From NCBI RefSeq assembly GCF_016918015.1, contig NZ_JAERMK010000006.1:160795-224794 (forward strand): DNA of 64,000 nucleotides, written 5' to 3'. Shown one piece after another: positions 50,919 to 62,777 of the stretch (position 1 is its first letter; every line of letters begins with the position of its first letter). The notes below the pieces were generated by a model that searched no databases, was not told the DNA's origin, and was given only the letters and a program-made list of their open reading frames with translations. The stretch comes from Glycomyces sp. YM15 (lineage in GTDB: Bacteria > Actinomycetota > Actinomycetes > Mycobacteriales > Micromonosporaceae). Both the position numbers and the translations under genes were made by a program.

Positions 50919-51539
50919 TCAGTCCCGGCGACAGAGCCGGACCCCGACCAGCGACCAGACCAGCCCGGCCTGCCCCTCGGTAGCGGCCCAGGTGACGAAC
51001 CCTGAGGCCGGCTCACCCAAGCTCAAACCGGCAGCGACACCGAGGACCAGCAAAGGCAGGCTTGCGATCATCAGGACCGCTGCGGGAAGCGGACCTGATC
51101 GCTTCCGCAAGCACGCCATGCCGAGCACCGTCGCACCTATATAGACCAGATGCGAAAGAACCCAGGCGGGCACACCCGCCAGCCCCACCATCCCCTCGGC
51201 CCCGCCCGGCACCAGCGGCCCGACCGCGTTCGCCAGGAAGCCGACCGCCGTCGCCACGAGCCCGGCCATCACCAGGCCGCGCCCCCAGGACCCGAGCCGC
51301 CCCGATGCCGCGCGATGACGGATCCCGAACACCCGGAACCCCGCGAACACCAGGAGCACTCCTGCCAACCCCGCCCAGTTGGTCGACTGCGGCAGTGCCG
51401 CACCGACCCCCGGAAACCCGGTGGCGGCGAATACGATCGCGCCGCCGCACATCGCGGCACCGAAGGCCGGTGCACGGCGAGGCGTCGAACCGGTCGCCGA
51501 CAAGTCATTGCCGGCCAAGGGATCGATAAGCGCAGTCAT
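50919..51539 (-). CDS. Six-helix membrane protein
   Basis: 206 residues from ATG 51539, with GGAGG 4 nt upstream. About six hydrophobic segments rich in Ala/Gly/Val; no charged active-site motif. Not recognised. Its end is adjacent to the NAT stop (convergent). Confidence 0.75.
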   Translation of the reverse strand: MTALIDPLAGNDLSATGSTPRRAPAFGAAMCGGAIVFAATGFPGVGAALPQSTNWAGLAGVLLVFAGFRVFGIRHRAASGRLGSWGRGLVMAGLVATAVGFLANAVGPLVPGGAEGMVGLAGVPAWVLSHLVYIGATVLGMACLRKRSGPLPAAVLMIASLPLLVLGVAAGLSLGEPASGFVTWAATEGQAGLVWSLVGVRLCRRD

Positions 51540-52319
51540 GTGTCCTCCCATGCTCAGGTGGTGGTGCCCGCCGAACAGCGGGTTCGAATCCATGGTCGCT
51601 ACCAGCGGTGCTCGCGAACTCCCCTTCGAGGGTGAGCGTGTTCCCCCGCCAGAGTGAGCGAGAGCCGCGATCAGCGCGACCGGAGTCGCCTCCCTTCCTT
51701 TCGTCTTCTCCCGATGCGCTTGCCCGGGAGGTGGTTCCGATCCCGGGAATCGTGAGTCAAGACCAGGGATGTTGCGTTGCCTCGCATGGAGGAATGGGTA
51801 GACCGGGTCCTTGTTGCCCGGCCGTCATTGCCGATCATGCTGGCGGTCTTACCGGTGTGCGCCTCGTTCTGGACACTGCCTCCGGTCGAGGTGATCCCGA
51901 CCGGCGATCTCCCACCCAGCACGTCCCAAGGAAGGGCCGTGGTCCGCTGTGGATCCCGATAGCACGCGGGGACTGAGCGCGATGCCCTGAGAAGGAGCGT
52001 CGGCTCGGAATCGGTCCGGTTTGGGTTTCGGCCAGAGGCTTGGCTTAGTCTGCTTGCACCTAATCGCCACCTGTACGTTTTCCGTATCCCTGTGCGTACA
52101 TCAATCATCCCTCACGCAGCCCCTGACTGTCATCACCCACAGGGATAGAGGGATCTCATGTTTTGCCCCAACCTCACTGTGCGCCAAAGGAACCGACCGC
52201 GCCGACCCCCGCGGCCGGGAGTGTCGCCCACCCCGAAACGCCACCCGCCACCCGCCAACCAACCCCACCCCGAATCCCACCTCTCCGTCGCCGCCCGCCT
52301 GAACCGCAAGCCGAAGCGA
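51540..52319. other. Intergenic stretch without a recognisable gene
   Basis: About 780 bp. Open frames exist on both strands, but their translations are low-complexity, Arg/Pro/Ser-rich and resemble nothing I know. The right part leads into the NAT relic, so the region may be decayed sequence left after a duplication. Confidence 0.5.
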
Positions 52320-52430
52320 CCTTGGAGCAATCCGAGATCCAGGCACTGTGGATACACGCGGCAAAGCAGCACGAGCAGAACCCTCGCCGACGACGAGACC
52401 ACCGAGCGGGCGAACAAGACCTCTGCCTGA
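52320..52430 (+). pseudogene. NAT C-terminal relic (third NAT copy)
   Basis: The translation SEIQALWIHAAKQHEQN closely matches the C-terminus of NAT copy 2 (AEIQTLWTKAAEQHERR). One extra C at about 52381-52383 then shifts the frame, and the continuation LADDETTERANKTSA matches the LADDAAAKQAP tail in the other frame. Upstream similarity fades quickly. It is a truncated, frameshifted duplicate, probably from a tandem duplication 1.4 kb away. Confidence 0.65.
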
Positions 52431-52481
52431 GCGGCTGCGACAATCGGAGTCCTCAACCGCCCGACGGCCAGGGGACGAACG

Positions 52482-53195
52482 ATGACGCCCGAGTCCAAAG
52501 CCCGCGAACACGAGGTCGAAGTGGCCGAACGGGTGCGCCCTCGCGACGCGGTCCTGTTCGCGATTGCAGTTGCGGCAATGGCCGCCTCGCCGTGGGCGTT
52601 CTCGAGCGCGGGCACCGAACTCGTCACCTATGAGGACTCGAGTGGCTCCGAGAGCGAAGCGCCGGCGTGGGTCGGGGTGCTGGTCCCCCTCGTGCCGCTC
52701 CTGCTCTGGTCGGGGTTCAAGGCCTACCACCTGCTGCGGCGACCGGCCGCCGCGATAGTGGGGCCGCACGGCATCCGCCTGTTCTCCGAGGCCTTCACCG
52801 GCATGTACATGCGGCACGAAGAGCCGGACGTCGACCTCCCCTGGGAGGAGGTCGCCCGGATCGTGTTGTGGCGCATGCCCTGCAGAGTGCTGTGGCTGAT
52901 CCCGGCCTGGGAGGCGCGCATCGGTGTCGAGAAGACCAACGACTGGTACGGGGTCTCGCAGCGCGAGCCGACCGAGAAGCAGCTGCGGAGCCGCGAGGCC
53001 CGACCGGACGGCTCACCGGTACGACTGGGGGCCATGCTCAACTCGCGCAGCGTCCGCCTCTCCCCGCGCAGGGCGGTCCCGATCGCCGAGGCCGCGGCGC
53101 GTTTCGCACCGCGGGTCGAAGTCGTCGACGAACGGTTCCTCGGGAAGCGGGCGACCATCACGCCGAAGCCCGCCCGTCGCGGCGGGACCTACTGA
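52482..53195 (+). CDS. Two-helix membrane protein
   Basis: 237 residues. Two hydrophobic segments (residues about 24-42 and 62-80) followed by a soluble domain with GPHGIRLFSEAFTG and DLPWEEVARIVLWR, resembling the PH-like bPH domains of actinobacterial membrane proteins. Function unknown. The GGGGAC 6 nt upstream of ATG 52482 supports the start. Confidence 0.7.
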   Translation: MTPESKAREHEVEVAERVRPRDAVLFAIAVAAMAASPWAFSSAGTELVTYEDSSGSESEAPAWVGVLVPLVPLLLWSGFKAYHLLRRPAAAIVGPHGIRLFSEAFTGMYMRHEEPDVDLPWEEVARIVLWRMPCRVLWLIPAWEARIGVEKTNDWYGVSQREPTEKQLRSREARPDGSPVRLGAMLNSRSVRLSPRRAVPIAEAAARFAPRVEVVDERFLGKRATITPKPARRGGTY

Positions 53196-53237
53196 CCGGT
53201 GCCGTCGAGACCGGCGGACCCGGGCCGCTCAGATCGT

Positions 53238-54059
53238 TCAGGCGGTGCGCTGGCGGGCGGCCTCGTAGAGGGCCACTGATCCCGCGTTGGCGGCGTTCAG
53301 CGACGAGGCGGCCTTGGGCGACATGGGGATCCGGGCCGTGGCGTCGGCGAGTTCGAACCAGGACTTCGACATGCCGGTGGTCTCGTTGCCGACCACGAGC
53401 AGGGTCGGGCCGCGCAGGTCGTGCGCGGACAATGCCAGCTCGCCCCGCTCGTCGGTGCCGACGATCGCGGGCGCGTGCTCCTGCTTCCGCGCCCATTCCA
53501 CGACCTCGTGCGCCGAGGCGGCGCTGACCACGGGCATCGCGAAGAGGCTTCCGGTCGAGGCGCGGACCGCCTTGGGGTCGTAGGGATCGGCGGCGTTGCG
53601 GCCGGTGATGATCACGGCGTCGGCGCCGAACGCGTCGGCCGAGCGGATGAGCGAGCCGACGTTCCCGGGGCTGGTCGGGCGGTCGATCACGATGCCGAGC
53701 CAGTCGGGACGGAACGGGAGGTCGGCGAGCTTGCGGTGCGGGATCGCGACCTGGGCGAGGAGTTCGGGCGGGTTGTCGTCCTCCTTCTCCCCCAGCTCGG
53801 CCAGCAGCGGGGCGGCTACGGCGGCCTGCTCGAGGTGCGGCCGTTCGAGGAGCCCGCGGGCCCAGTCGGAGAGGCGCGGGCGGTCGGCGTCGTAGAGCAG
53901 GGCCTCGATGTTCCAGCCGTGCTCGACCGCGAGCGAGATCGGCCGGACCCCCTGGACGAGGAACGATCCGGCGCGGTGTCGCTTGGTGCGGTTGCGCAGC
54001 AGGGTCTCCCACTGTTGGAAGCGGGCGTTTCGGACGCTTACCTGCAGGACTCTCGCCAT
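53238..54059 (-). CDS. TrmH/SpoU family RNA 2'-O-methyltransferase
   Basis: 273 residues. An N-terminal substrate-binding domain (FLVQGVRPISLA) precedes the SPOUT knot with its three motifs: DRPTSPGNVGSLIRSADAFG, LLVVGNETTGMS and IPMSPKAASSLNAANAGSVAL. It methylates ribose 2'-OH of rRNA or tRNA; exact site unknown. Confidence 0.93.
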   Translation of the reverse strand: MARVLQVSVRNARFQQWETLLRNRTKRHRAGSFLVQGVRPISLAVEHGWNIEALLYDADRPRLSDWARGLLERPHLEQAAVAAPLLAELGEKEDDNPPELLAQVAIPHRKLADLPFRPDWLGIVIDRPTSPGNVGSLIRSADAFGADAVIITGRNAADPYDPKAVRASTGSLFAMPVVSAASAHEVVEWARKQEHAPAIVGTDERGELALSAHDLRGPTLLVVGNETTGMSKSWFELADATARIPMSPKAASSLNAANAGSVALYEAARQRTA

Positions 54060-54164
54060 GGCCTCCGCGTTTCGGGTAGTGGGGACAAGTGCGCAGAACC
54101 TACCACGCGTGGCCGGGCGGGCACCGCCGAGAAATCCAGGCTGTGCGCGGGCCCGCGCAGCGGC

Positions 54165-54746
54165 TCACGCCGCGAGCAGGCGCCGCAGGCTGGTTTCAAA
54201 CGCCTCGGTCGCGGCGTCGACCGTCATTCGCCCCTCGTCCCGAGCTTCGGCGGCAGTGTGGGCCAAGGCGATGGTCGCCGACGCCAGCCACGCGGCCGGC
54301 AGTTCGTCGTCGAATTCGCCTTCGCGTTGGCCCCGTTGAATGACGCGGGCGATCCTGTCGGTCAGCGGCGCGTGCCGTTCGCGATCGGCCGCGGGGTCTG
54401 CGGGCAGGGCGCTGAGCGTCGCGAGCAGCACCGGGTGGCGCCGGGCGGCCCGGGTGGCGGCGTCGAGCATCCGCAGCAGGGTGTCGGTGGCGGGCCCCGG
54501 CTCGTCCTCGGCCGCGTCCATGGCGGCGGCGGCCGATTCGGTGATCCGGTCGGCGATCGCACGCAGCAGCCGCTCGCGGGTAGCGAAGTGGGCGTAGACG
54601 GTCTGGCGCGTCACACCTGCGGCGGCGGCCACGGCCGTGAGGCCCGCGTCCGGGTCGTCGTCGAGGGTGCGGACGGCGGCGTCGAGGATGGCCGCTCGGC
54701 TGCGGACGGCGTCGGCGCGCCGGTTGCGGGCGGGGGCTTCACTCAA
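54165..54746 (-). CDS. TetR family transcriptional regulator
   Basis: 193 residues. HTH near residues 15-60 (ILDAAVRTLDDDPDAGLTAV, then AAAGVTRQTVYAHFATRERLL). Divergent from the SnoaL-like gene at 54829 across an AT-rich 82-bp gap containing TTGACA and several TGTnnA/TnnACA half-dyads, likely its operator region. Confidence 0.9.
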   Translation of the reverse strand: MSEAPARNRRADAVRSRAAILDAAVRTLDDDPDAGLTAVAAAAGVTRQTVYAHFATRERLLRAIADRITESAAAAMDAAEDEPGPATDTLLRMLDAATRAARRHPVLLATLSALPADPAADRERHAPLTDRIARVIQRGQREGEFDDELPAAWLASATIALAHTAAEARDEGRMTVDAATEAFETSLRRLLAA

Positions 54747-54828
54747 TGTTTACACCTTGACAAACTTATTGATCGATGAAACTCTTACAGACTGTCAAAT
54801 ATTGTAGTACCACCGCGAAGGGAACACC

Positions 54829-55227
54829 ATGAGCCCGTTCGACCGGACCGACCCGAAGCAGTTCATCGCCGACTTCTTCACCGGCTTTCACGAGGCCCTG
54901 CTGTCGAGCGACGAGGAGGCCGCGGCCGTCGTCGACCGCTTCCACACCCCGGACGTCGTGCAGATCGCCGACGGCGTCCGCATCGACCGGGAGCGGCTCA
55001 TCGCGCACACCCGGCCGGTGCGCAAGAAGCGGCCGAACGGCCGCTGGGAGGTGCACGAGGCCGTCGCCGACGGCGACCGCATCGCCGCCCGGTACACGCT
55101 GCACGCCGTCCAGCAGGGCAAGGACCTCGCGATCGAGGTGCACTTCTTCGGCCGCTTCACGCCCGACGGGCGGATGCGCGAGGGGCGGATGCTGACGCGG
55201 ACCCTGCCCGACCCCGAACGCAGCTGA
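54829..55227 (+). CDS. SnoaL-like/NTF2-fold protein
   Basis: 132 residues with the NTF2-like cone fold pattern: FIADFFTGFHEALLS helix, DRFHTPDVVQIADGVRIDRE and RIAARYTLHAVQQGKD. Such proteins are often small isomerases, cyclases or detoxifying enzymes. Likely repressed by the divergent TetR; the ligand is unknown. Confidence 0.8.
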   Translation: MSPFDRTDPKQFIADFFTGFHEALLSSDEEAAAVVDRFHTPDVVQIADGVRIDRERLIAHTRPVRKKRPNGRWEVHEAVADGDRIAARYTLHAVQQGKDLAIEVHFFGRFTPDGRMREGRMLTRTLPDPERS

Positions 55228-55307
55228 TACGGGAGGCCCCGGGTACCCGCCCGATCCCACCTTCACCACTACCAGTGAAAATGACACCCTCCCACACGGG
55301 TACGACA

Positions 55308-55342
55308 AAGGCCCGCCACCTGCGGAAACAGGTGCGGGCCTT
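55308..55342. terminator. Terminator downstream of ppc
   Basis: AAGGCCCGC with one bulged C, ACCTG, a 6-nt loop, CAGGT and GCGGGCCTT form a 14-bp stem just past the ppc stop (minus strand) and after the SnoaL-like gene; it can serve both strands. Confidence 0.75.
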
Positions 55343-55395
55343 CGAAGTGGTCGGATCGGCCGCGACTCGGCTCACGATGTCGAAGCCGTGGCGGA

Positions 55396-58152
<2,757 letters not shown>

Positions 58153-58507
58153 GGAGGTCTCCACTGGTGGTCTGGGCAAACCCGAGGGGTTGGCCGCGCC
58201 GACGTCCTTGTCCGCGGTCACTGCTGCACTGGTCGGGCCCGCCGGGCGGTCGCGTTCAGCGCCGTCAGCGCCCGCTTGCGTAGCCGTAGTCAAGCACTCA
58301 CGGCATCCGCTTGCGCAGCCGTGAATGAGCTCCGTCAGCGTAACTTACCGGTAATGGCTGCGCCACTTTCTCAGTCCGCCATGCGGGACGATCCGGTTCA
58401 TAAGCGCACGGCGCGGGTGGTGCGAGTGACGGACCCGTGGCATACGCTGGTGCGACCGAAAACGATGACGCCCCGCCCGAAGCACTGCGAAGGGATCCCG
58501 ACCGCCG

Positions 58508-60052
58508 ATGTCTGACTGGGTACTGCCCGATGAGATCCTCGCCGAGGCGCCGAGCCACACCCCCTTGCCGCACGAACTCGCCGACCTTGAACTGCTGCTC
58601 TACGGCGCGTACGCGCCCCTGCGCGGGTTCATGGGCGAGGCGGAGGCGCGGGCGGTGACGCGCACCGGGGTGCTCCCTGACGGGACGGCGTGGCCGGTCC
58701 CGGTGACGCTGGACGTGCCGATCGCGACCGCCCGGCTGCTCGACAACCCCGACCCGAAGCGTCGTGTGCTTCGCATCACGGACCCGGAGGGGGCACCGGT
58801 CGCGGCGGTCGAGTGCCACAGCCTCGACGCGCTCGGGCCGGACATGGTCCGCGTCGGCGGCCCGGTGCGGCGCATCGCCGACGCCGCGCACGGCGTGTTC
58901 ACGGGACTGCGCGCGACTCCGGAGCAGGCGAAGACGACGTACACGAAGCCGCGGGTGCTCGCGCTCGTGGCCGACCGGCCGCTGCACCGCCCCCAGCTGG
59001 CGCAGCTCGCGCGCGCCGCGCACAATCTGGCCGCGCACGTGCTCGTCATGATCCCCACCGGCGACGAGACGAACGGCGACCGGGAACTGCGGCTGCCGAC
59101 CGCGGCGCTGGTGCGCTCGGTGCTGGCCGCGAAGGACCGGCTGCCGACCGCCACGGTGCTGACCGTGCCGCTGTCGAAGCGCGGCGACAAGCTCCGCGAC
59201 GGACTCCTCACGGCGAAGGTCGCGGCGGCCTACGGCGCGACCCACATCATGACCGGCCGCGACGGGCTCGGCGGCGGCGACGGCGTGCGCTCGATGGTGC
59301 CGCGCGAGCTGGCGTACGACACGCGCGACGGCCAGTGGCGTCCGATCGAGGACATCGAGCCGCCGTTCCGGCGCAACGCGTTGAGCGACGCCGAGATCGC
59401 CGACATGCTCGACCGCGGTTTCGGCCTCCCCGAATGGCACACGCCGCCGAGCGTGGCCGCGGAGCTGCGCAAGGCGCGGCCGCCGCGCCGCCAGCGCGGG
59501 CTGGTGCTGTTCTTCACGGGCCTCTCGGGTTCGGGCAAGTCCACGATCTCGCGCGGGGTCTACGAGGCGCTGCTGGAGGACGGGACGCGCACGGTGTCGC
59601 TGTTCGACGGCGACGTGGTGCGGCGGCTCCTCTCCAGCGGGCTCGGGTTCTCGCGCGCGGACCGGTCGGTGAACATCCGCCGGATCGGGTTCGTGGCGGC
59701 CGAGGTGGCGCGGCACGGCGGCATCGGCATGGCGGCCCCGATCGCGCCGTACGAGGCGGATCGGGCCGAGGCGCGGCGCATGGCCGAGGCGGCGGGCGCC
59801 GACTTCGTGCTCGTGCACGTGGCGACGCCGCTCGAGGTGTGCGAGTCGCGGGACCGCAAGGGGCTGTATGCGAAGGCGCGTGCGGGGCAGATCGCGGAGT
59901 TCACCGGGATCTCGGATCCGTACGAGGAGCCGCCCGCGGCGGAGCTGACGATCGACACGAGCGAGATCACCATCGGGGAAGGGGTCGAGCAGGTGCTCGA
60001 ATTCCTTTCGGACGGCGGCTGGCTGGAGCCGACCGGGCTGCGGCTGGGTTAG
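58508..60052 (+). CDS. cysC: APS kinase with degenerate ATP-sulfurylase-like N-terminal domain
   Basis: 514 residues. The C-terminal 190 residues are an intact adenylylsulfate kinase: P-loop GLSGSGKST, LFDGDVVRRLLSSGLGFS and the lid with KGLYAKARAG, making PAPS from APS. The N-terminal 320 residues resemble ATP sulfurylase (GAYAPLRGFM) but the catalytic QTRNPLHRAH is reduced to VADRPLHRPQ and GRDHAG to GRDGLG, so that domain is probably inactive or regulatory. The fused order sulfurylase-then-kinase is known in bacteria. Confidence 0.9.
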   Translation: MSDWVLPDEILAEAPSHTPLPHELADLELLLYGAYAPLRGFMGEAEARAVTRTGVLPDGTAWPVPVTLDVPIATARLLDNPDPKRRVLRITDPEGAPVAAVECHSLDALGPDMVRVGGPVRRIADAAHGVFTGLRATPEQAKTTYTKPRVLALVADRPLHRPQLAQLARAAHNLAAHVLVMIPTGDETNGDRELRLPTAALVRSVLAAKDRLPTATVLTVPLSKRGDKLRDGLLTAKVAAAYGATHIMTGRDGLGGGDGVRSMVPRELAYDTRDGQWRPIEDIEPPFRRNALSDAEIADMLDRGFGLPEWHTPPSVAAELRKARPPRRQRGLVLFFTGLSGSGKSTISRGVYEALLEDGTRTVSLFDGDVVRRLLSSGLGFSRADRSVNIRRIGFVAAEVARHGGIGMAAPIAPYEADRAEARRMAEAAGADFVLVHVATPLEVCESRDRKGLYAKARAGQIAEFTGISDPYEEPPAAELTIDTSEITIGEGVEQVLEFLSDGGWLEPTGLRLG

Positions 60053-60061
60053 GACCATGGG

Positions 60062-60091
60062 GAAGGCCCCGGGCTCGTGCCCGGGGCCTTC
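60062..60091. terminator. Terminator between cysC and VKOR genes
   Basis: GAAGGCCCCGGGC (60062-60074), loop TCGT, GCCCGGGGCCTTC (60079-60091): perfect 13-bp stem between convergent genes. Confidence 0.85.
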
Positions 60092-60101
60092 GTCGTGCTC
60101 G

Positions 60102-60770
60102 CTAGAAGAGGGTGGACCAGTAGTCCCAGAAGCCGGTGCCGACGATCATGACGACCGCGGCGTAGAGCAGGGTCAGGCCGATCCAGTGGTAGCGCAGGAG
60201 GTCGTCGACGGCGTCGCGCCAGTCCTGCCCGACCGGGATCGCGCCGGTGCGGAGGTTGCGCACGGTGGAGAACCAGAAGATCGGCAGGACCACCGTCCAC
60301 ACCGCCATGCACCAGGGGCAGAGCACGCCGATCCGGTACACGGACTGGTAGATCAGCCACGACACGAAGACGAGCCCACCGAGGGTGCCGAGGTTGAAGG
60401 CGAGCGCGATCCAGCGGGGCAGGGAGACCTTCGACAGGAGCAGGACGCCCGTGAAGACCACGAGTGGGAACGCGACGAGGCCGATCATCGGGTTCGGGAA
60501 CCCGAACACGGAGGCCTGCCAGGTGTTCATCACGGTGCCGCAGGACAGCACCGGGTTGAAGTCGCAGGAGATCGCGTGCTCGGGGTCGATGAGCGAGGCG
60601 ATGCGCTCGTACGTCAGGTCGAAGGCGGCGGCCAGGCCGACCAGCCCGCCCAGGAGCAGTACGAGGCCGGTGACCGTGCGCCCCCGGATCTCGAGTGTGC
60701 TCTCCCCGAATGCCTCGTCCATCCGCGATTCCTCCGTCTCGGCCGATACGGCCGGTGCAATCATGCCCAT
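60102..60770 (-). CDS. Vitamin K epoxide reductase (VKOR) family protein
   Basis: 222 residues from ATG 60770 (ATG 60722 possible). About five helices with the loop pair CDFNPVLSCG (Cys-x6-7-Cys) and the membrane CPWC motif, the electron path of VKOR. In actinobacteria VKOR reoxidises DsbA-like proteins to support disulfide formation in secreted proteins, passing electrons to menaquinone. No DsbA gene is adjacent. Confidence 0.93.
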   Translation of the reverse strand: MGMIAPAVSAETEESRMDEAFGESTLEIRGRTVTGLVLLLGGLVGLAAAFDLTYERIASLIDPEHAISCDFNPVLSCGTVMNTWQASVFGFPNPMIGLVAFPLVVFTGVLLLSKVSLPRWIALAFNLGTLGGLVFVSWLIYQSVYRIGVLCPWCMAVWTVVLPIFWFSTVRNLRTGAIPVGQDWRDAVDDLLRYHWIGLTLLYAAVVMIVGTGFWDYWSTLF

Positions 60771-60840
60771 GCGAATCTAACGACACCGGCAAGGCGGAAG
60801 TTGCGGACCTACGTCCCGACTTGTCCCGCCTTGCAGCGGT

Positions 60841-61755
60841 TCAGGCCCGGAGCGACTTGCCGCCGTCGACGACGAGGGTCTGCCCCGTGATGTACGAAGC
60901 CGAAGGCGCGCAGAAGAACACGGCGGCCGCGGCGACCTCCTCGGGGCTGCCGGGGCGGCCCATCGGGCCGTCGAGGCCCTTCTGGAGTTCGGGGACGGTG
61001 GAGGAGCCGGTGCGGATGAGGCCCGGCGCGATCGCGTTCACGGTGACGCCGTCGGCGACGACCTCGGTGGCGAGGGCCTTGGTGAGGCCGGTGACCCCGG
61101 CTTTGGCGGCTGCGTAGGCGGCCTCGGCGGGGACGGCGTTGACGACCCCGGTGGTGGCCGCGACGTTCACGATCCGGCCCCAGCCGCGCTCGGCCATCGA
61201 CTGCACGAAGGCGCGCGAGACGAGGAACGCGGTGTCGAGGTTGCGGGTCAGCTCCGTCTGCCAGTCCGCATAGGACAGTTGCGCGACGGGTTTCACCACG
61301 GTCGGATCGGACTTCGAGGTGAGCCCGGCGTTGTTCACGAGGATGTCGACCTCCCCGAGCGCTTCGACGACCGCATCGGCGAGCCCGCCCACCTCGGCCT
61401 CGTCGGCGAGGTCGGCGACGAAACCGATCGCGCCGATCTCCTCGGCGCGTTCGTGGATCCGCTTGGTGGTGGAGACGATCGCGACCGCCGCACCCGCGAG
61501 CCGCAGCCGCGTGGCGATGGCGAACCCGATACCGTCCGGCGAGCCCGCACCGGTGACCAGCGCGATCTTCCCGGCGAGCGAGTCGAGTTCCTGCAGCCGC
61601 CCGCGAGCGGGCTGCGTCGCCTGCGACCCGCCGTTCGACGGCAGGTCGATCACTTCGGCGAGGCCCTGATCGACGGTGGCGTACGCGTCACCGTCGTAAG
61701 CGGCGCGGTCGAAGGACGAGTCGAATGCGTCGGCGCTCGTGCGCGGTTCACTCAT
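60841..61755 (-). CDS. Short-chain dehydrogenase/reductase (FabG-like)
   Basis: 304 residues. A 60-residue polar N-terminal extension precedes a normal SDR: TGAGSPDGIGFAIA, NNAGLT, the active Tyr-x3-Lys in AAYAAAKAGVTGL, and PGLIRTG. Three-oxoacyl-ACP-reductase-like fold; the substrate is uncertain. The extension is unusual and not recognised. Confidence 0.88.
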   Translation of the reverse strand: MSEPRTSADAFDSSFDRAAYDGDAYATVDQGLAEVIDLPSNGGSQATQPARGRLQELDSLAGKIALVTGAGSPDGIGFAIATRLRLAGAAVAIVSTTKRIHERAEEIGAIGFVADLADEAEVGGLADAVVEALGEVDILVNNAGLTSKSDPTVVKPVAQLSYADWQTELTRNLDTAFLVSRAFVQSMAERGWGRIVNVAATTGVVNAVPAEAAYAAAKAGVTGLTKALATEVVADGVTVNAIAPGLIRTGSSTVPELQKGLDGPMGRPGSPEEVAAAAVFFCAPSASYITGQTLVVDGGKSLRA

Positions 61756-62115
61756 TCCCGCAGTCTCTCACGTGACCGTTACCAAACAGATCACCGGCAG
61801 GCCGAACCGCGCCAAACCGCCACCATCGGGTCACCCGCGCCCCGAGAGCCCTGCGAAGACGAAGCGCCGCAGGCGATCGGGGCCCCGCGGACGGCCCTCC
61901 GCAAACCCCCGCCCACCACGAGAGGCGATGCCGTCGGCCCTGCTCACCGGGAACCGCGGGACACCGGCACCAGGACCGACAACCCGACCACCGCCTGAAC
62001 CGAAACCGCATTGGAGCGCGAAGGGTAAGCAGGGCCCCCGGCGACTATCCCGCCGGGTCCGACACGAACGGACATCGGCCGGACCTCGCGTCCCGCCGCA
62101 TGGCACCATCGGTTG
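61756..62115. other. Intergenic stretch
   Basis: 360 bp between the SDR and AMMECR1 genes (divergent). Open frames here are Arg/Pro-rich shadows. GTAACGGT upstream of the SDR gene and GCGGGA before its ATG are the only visible signals. Confidence 0.5.
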
Positions 62116-62775
62116 ATGGACGCGCACCCCGAGTCGGGCCTCGGACCGGTGCTGACCGCGCTGGCGAGCAGCGCGGTCGCGACCTCGTTCGACCCGCGGC
62201 CGCCCGGCGCGGCCACCCTCATCGGCACCGTGCTCGACAGTGCCGTCTGCACGAGCGGCGTCCTCGACAACGCCGCGCCGGAGGCCGCCGCCCACACCGC
62301 CGCGCTCGCGAAACGCGAGGCGACCTTCGTGACCCTCCAACGCGACGGCCGCCTCCGCGGCTGCGTCGGCACCCTGACCGCGCTGCGGCCCTTGGGCATC
62401 GACGTGGTCCGCAACGCCCGCCTCGCCGCGCGCGACCCGCGCCTGCCGCCGGTCGAGGCCGCCGAGGTCGGGTCGCTGCGCATCACCGTCACGATCCTGT
62501 CCCCGTCCGAACCGATCGCCGTGCGGGCCTTCACCACCCTGCTCGACCACCTGCGCCCCGGCCGGGACGGCCTGACCCTCAAGGACACCGGCGGCCGCCG
62601 CGCGACCTTCCTGCCGTCGGTGTGGGCGAGCCTGCCCGAACCCGACCGGTTCGTCACCGCGCTGCTGCGCAAGGGCCGCTGGCCGCGGCACCTGTGGACG
62701 ACCGAACTGCGTTCGGCCGCCTGGCCCGAAGACCTTGCGGCCGAACGCTACGCGGCCCGCGAATTCGCCGCCTGA
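62116..62775 (+). CDS. AMMECR1 domain protein (AmmeMemoRadiSam A-like)
   Basis: 219 residues from ATG 62116. The family hallmark LRGCVGTL is at about residue 80, with FVTLQRDGRL before it and SLRITVTILSPSEPI and LKDTGGRRATFLPSVW after it. AMMECR1 proteins occur in all domains; in bacteria they often sit with Memo and radical-SAM partners, none of which is here. Function unknown. Confidence 0.88.
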   Translation: MDAHPESGLGPVLTALASSAVATSFDPRPPGAATLIGTVLDSAVCTSGVLDNAAPEAAAHTAALAKREATFVTLQRDGRLRGCVGTLTALRPLGIDVVRNARLAARDPRLPPVEAAEVGSLRITVTILSPSEPIAVRAFTTLLDHLRPGRDGLTLKDTGGRRATFLPSVWASLPEPDRFVTALLRKGRWPRHLWTTELRSAAWPEDLAAERYAAREFAA

Positions 62776-62777
62776 AC

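Noticed and set aside
51671-52108. 145-codon minus-strand frame
   Set aside because: No recognisable sequence, no ribosome-binding site and Arg/Ser/Thr-rich composition typical of non-coding GC-rich DNA.
52186-52300. Pro-rich repeats (CCACCCGCCA...) as a possible repeat array
   Set aside because: Irregular pyrimidine-rich sequence without a constant period or spacers.
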